From contig CM022677.1 in assembly GCA_012295275.1 (NCBI GenBank), positions 25,213,121 through 25,243,120 of the forward strand: 30,000 nucleotides of DNA, given 5' to 3'. Below are positions 22,640-30,000 of the stretch, one piece after another. Under the pieces are notes generated by a model. It was not told the origin of the DNA and did no database searches. It saw only the letters and a list, made by a program, of their open reading frames with translations. Each line of letters starts with the position of its first letter. Positions within the stretch are counted from its first letter, which is position 1. Position numbers and translations under genes: made by a program. This DNA is from Chrysomallon squamiferum. Its lineage: Eukaryota; Mollusca; Gastropoda; Neomphalida; Peltospiridae.

Positions 22640-22800
22640 TCACACACAAACTCAGAGTACATTTACTTTAAGGTTGGTAACAGATGCACACCGAGGTCAA
22701 CGTGACTTCAGAACAAAGGGATTTTTGTCTTCCGTCATACGAATCGCACGTGCTATATTTTATTCTATGATACTAGAAATCACGTGGTCAAACAAAAAGA
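22640..22800. promoter_or_regulatory. Unique intergenic block with E-boxes and a hormone-receptor-like palindrome
   Basis: Non-repetitive sequence with two CACGTG E-boxes (22747-22752 and 22781-22786) and AGGTCA-acg-TGACTT (22694-22708), which matches the estrogen/steroid-receptor IR3 element at 11 of 12 half-site bases. It lies about 1.9 kb upstream of the calexcitin-like exon. Motif evidence only. Confidence 0.3.
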
Positions 22801-23107
22801 AGAATAGAAAAAAAAAAAAAAAAAATGTTTTGTTTAATCAAGAATAATTTCAATCCTAATACACTGAAATGACTCAAATTTTCTCAAGCTGATTGAACTT
22901 CTTTTCGCAAAGCGTGTTCTTATTTTTTGCTTTTAATTCTAATTTTTTTTTTTTTTTTTCATATTTATTATTATTATTTTTTTTTTTTTTCTGTATAAAA
23001 ATTATTTTGTATAGAAAAGTAATTAGGAGGAGTTATATATATGATATATATAAAATCGAATCGAAAATAGAATAAAGTAATGGATAATACATGCGTTTCC
23101 ATATAGG

Positions 23108-23296
<189 letters not shown>

Positions 23297-23403
23297 GCGT
23301 ATGTATTTATACACGTTCCATCCATATATGTATATAAGCAAGTACACAAGTACGTGTAAGTGTATGTGTGTCTTTCAGCGTAATTCCATTTATCTATATA
23401 TCT

Positions 23404-23540
<137 letters not shown>

Positions 23541-23704
23541 GATTGCTTTTCTTTAATGACACCCTGTTCAACAACTGACAATGTTTTTGACACTAATGAA
23601 GTCTGATTTTTTTCTTCGTTTCAATACTATTGACAGCGCTGTCGTTGTTGTTAGGTGAAAAAAATTAAAAAAGAGATAAAAAAATGTCCACAGACAATAT
23701 GTAA

Positions 23705-23706
<2 letters not shown>

Positions 23707-23735
<29 letters not shown>

Positions 23736-23744
23736 TGTATGTAT
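23707..23744. repeat. (GTAT)n microsatellite
   Basis: About nine GTAT units. The flanks (23541-23706 and 23745-24000) are AT-rich without a gene. Confidence 0.95.
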
Positions 23745-24027
23745 CACAGAAGAAGACTAACAAAAAAAAATATCGAACAAAAAGCAAAAAAACAACAACA
23801 AGAAACAACAACAATTATTTTTATTTATTTATTTAGTTTTAATCAGTTAATAATAATTTTGTAACAAACTGATTACGTCTCTAATATAGATTTTATTGTT
23901 CAGTATTTAGTTGTGTATTATAACCATCCCTTTAATTCTTACCAGTGATCGTAATGGACACACGTAATTTCGCATATAACAAATGAATACATAGAGCTTA
24001 ACACAGGAAAATATAGGATAATATAAC

Positions 24028-24320
24028 TTAGTATAGTATAGTATAGTATAGTATTGTATAGTATATTATGGCATGGTATGGTATGGTATGGTATGGTATG
24101 GTATGGTATGGTATGGTATGGTATAGTATAGTATAGTATAGTATAGTATGGTATGGTATGGTATGGTATGGTATAGTATAGTATAGTATAGTATAGTATA
24201 GTATAGTATAGTATAGTATAGTATAGTATAGTATAGTATAGTATAGTATAGTATAGTATAGTATAGTATAGTATGGTATAGTATGGTATAGTATAGTATT
24301 GCATGGTATATTATGGTGTT
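24028..24320. repeat. Pentanucleotide array with alternating GTATA and GTATG blocks
   Basis: Five-base units in homogeneous blocks: GTATA, then about 12 GTATG, then GTATA, then GTATG, then about 20 GTATA. Sharp block borders indicate segmental amplification. The minus-strand Tyr-Thr-Ile-Leu frame is an artefact. Confidence 0.96.
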
Positions 24321-24399
24321 GTATAATATTGTAAGTATAGAATAGTTTAGAATAAAATATAGTCTAATTTACGTGTGTCTTTGTGTGTGATGAACATAT

Positions 24400-24400
24400 G

Positions 24401-24436
<36 letters not shown>

Positions 24437-24500
24437 ATGCTTGCGTATGTGTCTTGCGTATGTCTGGGTGCGTGTGTTGATGTGCGTGTGTGTATAATAC
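24400..24500. repeat. (GT)n microsatellite with degenerate tail
   Basis: GT units at 24401-24434, then GCGTATGTGT-like degenerate copies. AT-rich sequence without a gene follows to 24777. Confidence 0.9.
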
Positions 24501-24776
24501 AGCATTATATAAAATAATAATACATTTGACCAAATACATATAAATTATATATACTCGTATGTATTGTATTACGTATAAATATTGTTTGTTGTTTTTAATG
24601 TTTTAATTGATTGTTGTATTCAGTTACGAATAGGAAGGTCATTTGCTGTAGACATTGATTATAAGATCTAATTTCAGGCCACAAAGTTTTAACATTGTCA
24701 AGTTATTACTTAAACTATCGATGCAGATAATAGTACCATGGGCAACATTAGCAAATACATATATCGATAAGATGCA

Positions 24777-24877
<101 letters not shown>

Positions 24878-24899
24878 AATAGTAGAAGCAGAAGCGGTA

Positions 24900-25165
24900 G
24901 TAATAAAAATAATAGTAATGATGATGATGATAATGATGATGATGATAATGATGTTGATGATAATGATGTTGATGATGTTTATGATGACGCCGATGCAGGT
25001 AATAATAACGATGACGATAACCACAACACGAAAACCACCATTGCCATCGTACTGATGATGATGACGTTACTACTACTACTAACAATAACAATAATCATCA
25101 TCATCATCATCATCGAATGATGCTGCTGATGATGATGATAATGAAGATGACGGCAATAATGATAA
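24900..25165. repeat. (GAT)n and related trinucleotide array
   Basis: ATG/GAT units with ATAATG variants, a unique insert at 24990-25055, then ACT and CAT/GAT units. Confidence 0.9.
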
Positions 25166-25354
25166 TATAAGCACACACATATACAGACTATAAAAAAAAA
25201 CGCACACGTAGATATACGAATATTTTGTTTTTCACTGCTCAATGCTTTCTTTTCTTTAATTTTCATTTTGTAGCCGACTGAGAGTTTCAATCAGCGTGTT
25301 TCTCTTCTAGTGTTATTTTCACAAGCCGACGTGTCTGTTCGTCTGTCCTGGTTG

Positions 25355-25445
25355 TAATTACGTCATCACTGACATATTTAGCGTGCAATTCGCACGTGAT
25401 TACTAACTCATTAATCGATGACGTAATATACAGATGACGTAACAG
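25355..25445. promoter_or_regulatory. Cluster of three CRE/ATF-type sites and an E-box
   Basis: TTACGTCA at 25358-25365, CACGTG at 25393-25398, TGACGTAA at 25419-25426 and TGACGTAA at 25435-25442, all within 85 bp of non-repetitive sequence. The three bZIP sites share the same 8-mer (one inverted). It lies between the two genes, about 1.4 kb past the LCCL gene's poly-A signals and 4.6 kb upstream of the calexcitin-like exon. Confidence 0.45.
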
Positions 25446-25499
25446 TTACAGGGTAAAAATTAGACTGTACTTTTAAAAATTATTATTGTTATTATTATT

Positions 25500-25745
25500 A
25501 TTATTTTTTTTTTTTTTTGCAGTGTCTGCTGTTGTTGTTGTTGATGATGCTGTCCGTGTTCATTTTGTCAGACAGCGTCATTACTCATCCATGACATTTA
25601 TTCAGTTATTTAGTTAGTTCATTTTTTATTTTATTTTAGCAATTGCCTTGTCCCCATCTCTTACATCATTTTGTAAAAGTTAACACTTAATTTACAGTCC
25701 TCGTTGTTTCACTAATGCATTTATAAACTCCATTCAGAAACAACA

Positions 25746-25747
<2 letters not shown>
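25500..25747. other. ATT/poly-T patch and complex AT-rich spacer; no gene
   Basis: ATT units and a T-run at 25480-25519, TTG/GAT units to 25550, then unassigned sequence. Confidence 0.5.

Positions 25748-25820
<73 letters not shown>
25748..25820. repeat. (TC)n microsatellite
   Basis: About 36 TC units. The following 25821-26049 is AT-rich without a gene. Confidence 0.97.
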
Positions 25821-25824
<4 letters not shown>

Positions 25825-26079
25825 CTGTACAACTGTATGTCTCTCTGCATAGATACCATATATCATGTAAACTGTATGAGTTAAGAAGCTAATTACGCTT
25901 GCTGTATAAATGTAATAATAATCTCATGTCACCTTGAACTACAATTACAGCAGCAAAACACAAATTTTCATTTCTTTGAAAATACATAAATATAATATAA
26001 ACACACTGTACGTTTCCTTGAAATACTTATTATAACAGTCTACTGTAAATTATTACAACGTAGTTATTTTAATAGACGT

Positions 26080-26285
26080 TTATTATATCGTACTAATTCG
26101 GACTGTCTTACGTACTGTACTTTAACGTAGGTACTGTATTACGTGTTGTGTTCGTTATTACAATGTACTAACTGTGACTGTTTTAGTTACGTTACTGTGA
26201 CGTAATTACTGCAAGTTTTACGTGCGTTATCGTAACGTACTATTCGGAACAGTCTCACGTACGTTACCACAACCGTTTCGATAAT
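26080..26285. repeat. Decayed ~75-bp tandem repeat rich in ACGT
   Basis: GTACTAATTCGGACTGTCTT (26090), GTACTAACTGTGACTGTTTT (26164) and GTACTATTCGGAACAGTCTC (26238) start three copies about 74-75 bp apart. Each is followed by TTACGTNNGTTAC-like sequence, so TAACGT and TTACGT words are dense. Confidence 0.75.
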
Positions 26286-26290
26286 AATAA

Positions 26291-26640
26291 TATAAAGCGA
26301 ATCCTATACAGAAATTAATTATCTGTTATTGCTGCCTTAAATTATTATGTGTATAGATGGCCATGTTTACTTCTCCTCTGTCCAATCATCTCACACCATT
26401 ATTACATCACTGAGTAGTAATAAAGATAACGTCACTGATGACCTACATTCTCGACTAAGCATAAGCAAAATACAAAAACTGTTTCTTCGTAATTGATGAT
26501 AATAGCTATGCTGAGACACAGCTAGATTATTTGTCTTAAGCTGTCATTATTAAAATCATGCGACTAGAACGTTAGTGAAATAAGAATATGCTGATGTTGT
26601 TAAGTACTATAATTTGATAATAAAACGTAGAGATGTGTCA
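26291..26640. other. Non-repetitive spacer just beyond the LCCL gene; no gene assigned
   Basis: Complex sequence with a forkhead-like TGTTTAC, a CCAAT word and AACGTCA near 26430. No exon was recognised on either strand. Confidence 0.4.
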
Positions 26641-26667
26641 GTTATTTTTATCGTACTTGATAGGGTG

Positions 26668-26780
<113 letters not shown>

Positions 26781-26824
26781 CAGTAGTTAACATGGTTTAA
26801 TAAAACAGATTAACAATATAATAT

Positions 26825-26834
26825 TTTATTTATT
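26825..26834 (-). terminator. Overlapping AATAAA polyadenylation signals of the LCCL gene
   Basis: On the minus strand, AATAAATAAA gives two overlapping AATAAA hexamers about 31 bases after the stop codon, predicting a very short 3' UTR. AATAAA is common in AT-rich DNA, so the position relative to the stop codon is the main support. Confidence 0.45.
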
Positions 26835-26864
26835 CACTAAATTCATCAGTTGATGACACAGTTC

Positions 26865-26922
26865 TTAATGATTAGCAATGTCGATAGCCAAAGGAACAGA
26901 ACCCACGCTAGGACTCGAAGAA
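26865..26922 (-). CDS. Probable last coding exon of the LCCL-domain protein gene
   Basis: A strong acceptor on the minus strand (a run of 13 T then CAG) precedes an open frame. Its first base completes the codon left split by the previous exon (AG|T, Ser). It reads SSSPSVGSVPLAIDIANH and ends in TAA at 26865-26867, followed by AATAAA signals. In LCCL domains the residues after G-I-x-S-L form a final strand, usually with Trp and Ser-Phe. Those aromatics are missing, so the domain end is either divergent or this exon is not the true partner. The alternative is that the previous exon is read on past its donor to a TAA near 27238. Confidence 0.5.
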
Positions 26923-27321
26923 CTGAAAAAAAAAAAAACTAAGAAAAAAATATATAAATAAAAACAGTACAATCAGTAAACAATTTAAAAAATAAGAGAA
27001 AATAAACTAAATTTTTCGAGTCTTCTTAAATACAGACGCACTGACAAACACCGTCAAACACCCACGCACACACACATAAATTCTGTCACACTATTTGAAA
27101 TAAAATACTCACCATTACGAAACAGAATAGTCAGCTTCAGAAATATGACTCACTAACTATGCATAAAATACTTACATCTATTTACATATAAAATAAAAAA
27201 ACCCAACCTCACCGTTATGAAATAAAACCACACACAGATTTACACGAAATTACTCCCAATTATGAAGTGTACCAAACAGCGGACCTCTCTGAAACGCTTT
27301 GTTTGTCCGAGTGCTACTGAC

Positions 27322-27455
27322 CTCAGTGACGTAATCCCGTGGGCAATTGACCCCGTGTACCCTGGTTGCATCCCTATCGTTGACCACACCACGGAAGCTG
27401 CCCCTGACTCGGGCAAAATTCCGCTGTGGATAGCTGATCGACAGATTGATGATTG
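27322..27455 (-). CDS. LCCL-domain exon: core and C-terminal half
   Basis: An excellent acceptor (CTCTTTTTTCTTGACAG) opens in phase 0 at QSSICRSAIHSGILPESG. The exon continues through SVVWSTIGMQPGYTGS to HGITSL, and a GTCAGT donor after CTGAG leaves phase 2. The signature SSIC-x-x-AIH-x-G-x-L, the YTGS turn and GI-x-SL are the hallmarks of the LCCL domain (Limulus factor C, cochlin, Lgl1/CRISPLD), an extracellular disulfide-bonded fold. The 44 codons cover most of the domain. It is in frame with the exon at 28372-28438. The donor has C at +3 and is the weakest splice site of the set. GC content is well above the flanks. Confidence 0.88.
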
Positions 27456-27794
27456 CTGTCAAGAAAAAAGAGTATCATCATCATCATCATCATCGTCATC
27501 AACATCAACGTCGTGATTATTATTATTACTGCACTGTGTGTGTGTGCGGATGGCTGTTATTAAATGTGACCTTTTCTTTTTCTTGACTTTCGATTTTGTT
27601 AATTTTATGTTATCGTGATATGTATGTGGAATTATAGTTTGTGTGTGTGTGTGTTTTAAAGTGTTTGTAATGGATATATGGTGTCTGGGTGTGTGTGAGT
27701 GTGCGTCTTGTTTGAACCTGTGTTTGTGTGTTTTGCGTGTATGGATGCATGGTGTATATTTGTATGTGTATCTGTGTGCGTGTGTGTGCGTGTT

Positions 27795-27846
<52 letters not shown>

Positions 27847-28029
27847 GTGTGTGAGTGTGTGTGTGTGTGAGGTATAGTGTCAGGTGAATTTATGAGTATA
27901 TCATGAAAGTCAAAATAAAGATTTATTGTATTAATCCATATAATTACGTAAATGCTAAATGAATGCTAAACTTTAGTGTCACGAATAGAAATATAAAGTC
28001 ACGTTTCTAAATGCAAAATATACTGCTTC
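27456..28029 (-). other. Intron of the LCCL gene with (CAT)n and (GT)n repeats
   Basis: The left part of the intron between the two LCCL exons. It holds a CAT trinucleotide patch (27475-27495) immediately upstream of the acceptor tract and a (GT)n array (27636-27875, purest at 27800-27843). Confidence 0.7.
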
Positions 28030-28377
28030 TCGATGTAACTGTAGAGTGTGTTGTTCTGACGTATGCAACTGTAAACTCACGGTTGTAAATATAAAGTATT
28101 CTTTACTAACTCAGGATGTAAATGTAAAATGTAAAAATCATGTAAATTAAATATTTGAATCAGGGATGTAAATATAAAATTCTTTACTAACTCAATGTTG
28201 TAAATGTAAAATGTATCAAATCATAGATGTAGATGTAAAATCTATAAAATAACGTGTGTAAATGTAAAAATGTGTTAAATCATGGATGTAAATGTAAAAT
28301 GTGTTAAATCACGTGTGTAAATGTAAAATGTGTTAAATCACGGATGTAAATGTAAAAGTGCAGCGACTCACGGATGA
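28030..28377. repeat. 29-bp minisatellite reaching into the LCCL exon's splice donor
   Basis: About 12 units, cleanest at 28255-28360, of which ATCACGGATGTAAATGTAAA is the core. In minus-strand sense each unit reads TACATCCGTGATTTAACAC and so on. The last unit at the right edge reads TCATCC-GTGAGT and covers the last six bases of the exon plus its donor. Spacing between that unit and the next is also 29 bp. Confidence 0.85.
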
Positions 28378-28438
28378 ATATGATATTTCACCATACACTG
28401 GGGCGGGGCTCGTTTTACAGTTTGCCGGGCAGTGAGCA
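28372..28438 (-). CDS. LCCL-domain exon: N-terminal half with the CPANC motif
   Basis: Acceptor TTTTAATTACTTCCAG, then one base completing a split Gly codon, then AHCPANCKTSPAPVYGEISY followed by SS, and a GTGAGT donor in phase 0. Cys-Pro-x-x-Cys followed by V-Y-G and a tyrosine just before SSIC is the standard start of an LCCL domain. Joined to the next exon it gives YSS-QSSIC, which fits the domain without gap. Length is 67 bases, the same as the exon upstream. Both splice junctions agree in phase with their neighbours, strong evidence against chance. Confidence 0.88.
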
Positions 28439-29074
28439 CTGGAAGTAATTAAAATTTAGTTAATTAATGACGTCATGGTCATGTGATATCAACATATTTT
28501 AATAATTCTCTTTCGTTTCTTCTAAGCTGATATTGTAAATGAAGTACAAATTATATATTTTTCTTTAAGAAAAAACAAAAACAAAAAAAAAAAAAAAAGA
28601 AATTGTAATAATAAAATTCCTTTATTAGCTGATTAACGTATGTGTTCTAACCGATACAGTAATGAAAATAAATAGCTAATTAACATTATTAGTTATAATA
28701 TAGTAATAAAATACTTTTTATTACAACTACTACTACTACTACTACAACTACTACTACTACTACTATACTACTACTAATAATAATAATCATAAGAAGAAGA
28801 AGAGGAATACAACAACATTACCAAAGACAGTCACAACAACAGCAGCAACAAAACCAGCAATAGCAACAACAACAACGACAACAACAGAACATTAATAATA
28901 ACAACAACAACAATAATAATAATAAGAAGAAGAACAATAATAACAAGAACAATGATAATAATAATAACAATAACAATAACAATAATAAATAATAATAACA
29001 ACAACAACAACAACAACAACAACGAGGTCTACGAAACAACAACAATGATGGCAACGGTCACGACGACCACTTAC
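28439..29074 (-). other. Intron of the LCCL gene with ACT, AAC and AAT repeats and a CRE
   Basis: Contains a perfect TGACGTCA CRE at 28468-28475, A-rich sequence near 28560-28600, (ACT)n at 28726-28773 and a long AAC/AAT trinucleotide tract (28810-29025). Cys/Leu-rich frames here are repeat artefacts. Confidence 0.75.
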
Positions 29075-29141
29075 CCACACACTTTGGCTTTACAATCGGC
29101 AAACGTGGCAGCACAAAAAACGGTTCCCAGGTCAAGATAAG
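29075..29141 (-). CDS. Cysteine-rich exon upstream of the LCCL domain
   Basis: Acceptor TTTTTTTGTTTACAG, then CT completing a split codon, YLDLGTVFCAATFADCKAKV, CG and a consensus donor G|GTAAGT in phase 2. The split Gly codon (GG|T) is completed exactly by the next exon, giving CG-AHCPANC. Short cysteine-rich lead-ins are common before LCCL domains in secreted proteins such as CRISPLD and invertebrate factor C-like proteins. I do not recognise a named domain in it. The exon enters in phase 1. No upstream exon was found between 29142 and 30000, so the protein's N-terminus lies outside the window. Confidence 0.75.
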
Positions 29142-29435
29142 CTGTAAACAAAAAAACAAACAACCTCTTTTATTTATTACACAAGATTCTGTAGCTGATC
29201 AATAAAACACAAGTCAGCCGATCATTAAACAAAAATAATGTTTAGCATTTTGACGATAAATAGACATAGAAATAAATATAGGAAAATATATACGTCTATA
29301 TATCTATCTATCTATCTATATATAGATATAGATATAAAAGAACAAAGAAATATTTCAACCAATTAATGATAATAATTAAAAAAATATCAGATTCAACATT
29401 ACTACGATAAACGCGTACACAGATATATATATGTG

Positions 29436-29466
<31 letters not shown>

Positions 29467-29700
29467 ATATATATACAAACGTATACATGTACATAAAAGC
29501 AAACAAAGGAATAAATAAATAAATAAAGTAGTAAAATCAATTGTGACGATTATGACTATGTCTGAGATGTCGTTGATGATGATGATGAAGATAACATCAG
29601 TGACAATAAAGTCGACACTAACTGAAATGATGATAGTTTAGATAATGATGTCGATTTGTGAAAAAAAGCATATTGAATAAGGTATAATGAAAAACAATAC
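29142..29700. other. AT-rich intron sequence with TATC/TA repeats
   Basis: TATC and TA/GATA repeats at 29290-29335 and 29425-29475, AAAT units at 29505-29525, GAT units at 29570-29590. No exon was recognised on either strand. Confidence 0.6.
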
Positions 29701-29704
29701 TCCT

Positions 29705-29821
29705 ACGACTAGTGCTAGTAATAACAATAATACTAATTGCAAAAACAGCAACAACAACAAAAAATCAAGAACAAGAAGAACAAAAATAACATCACAATAC
29801 AACAACAACAACAACAACGAC

Positions 29822-29854
<33 letters not shown>

Positions 29855-30000
29855 TAATAATAGTAATAACAATAAAAATAATAATAATTATAGTAATAAT
29901 AATAATGGTAATAATAACAATAATAATAACAATAGTAATAATAATAATAATAATAGTAATAATAACAATAATAATAACAATAACAATAGCAATAATAATA
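29705..30000. repeat. (AAC)n / (AAT)n trinucleotide tract running off the window edge
   Basis: AAC units to about 29820, then AAT with AGT and AAC interruptions to the end. Confidence 0.92.

Noticed and set aside
27250-27516. Plus-strand (84 codons) and minus-strand (70 codons, other frame) ORFs over 27250-27516
   Set aside because: These are shadow frames of the LCCL exon, whose true frame begins at the acceptor at 27455 and has no ATG.

Overview
This window looks like animal nuclear DNA. It is AT-rich, packed with tandem repeats, and carries short exons with GT/AG splice sites separated by long introns. A mollusc, probably a coleoid cephalopod, is the best guess. The evidence is the mass of long (GA)n, (TAA)n and (CA)n arrays plus a first exon resembling calexcitin, a protein known from squid and sea-slug neurons. 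The assignment is an inference. No bacterial, phage or viral gene was recognised, and nearly every long open frame is a translated microsatellite.

Two protein-coding genes are supported, both on the minus strand. (1) At 26.8-29.2 kb there are four exons at 29075-29141, 28372-28438, 27322-27455 and 26865-26922. Their phases match at every junction. Together they encode a cysteine-rich lead-in and an LCCL domain, followed by a stop codon and AATAAA signals. This is the 3' end of a secreted or extracellular LCCL-domain protein whose 5' end lies beyond the right edge. (2) At 20677-20737 there is a first coding exon beginning MSELTDFQKKKIL, with a consensus GTAAGT donor that splits the codon for the first Asp of EF-hand 1. 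It matches the N-terminus of calexcitin-type calcium-binding proteins. No second exon was found down to position 1, so most of 1-20676 is probably intron 1 of this gene. The two genes lie head to tail about 6 kb apart.

Region by region: 0-0.6 kb compound TA/CA/TACA repeat; 0.6-0.75 kb homeodomain-site-rich unique block; 0.8-2.3 kb trinucleotide and 20-bp repeats; 3.2-3.7, 4.9-5.2, 7.0-7.5, 10.75-11.02, 14.1-14.6, 17.1-19.0, 26.05-26.29 and 28.0-28.4 kb older decayed minisatellites with different unit lengths; thirteen or so long GA/TC arrays throughout; 13.48-13.80 kb a GC-richer island with E-box/CRE, CTCF-like and TATA motifs and a 26-codon ORF; 20.9 kb probable promoter elements of the calexcitin-like gene; 22.6-22.8 and 25.35-25.45 kb clusters of hormone-receptor-like, E-box and CRE/ATF motifs between the genes.

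Nothing in the window amounts to a new multi-gene system. The findings of most value are the two reconstructed genes, a minisatellite that overlaps a splice donor, the island at 13.5 kb, and a family of layered, decayed tandem repeats.
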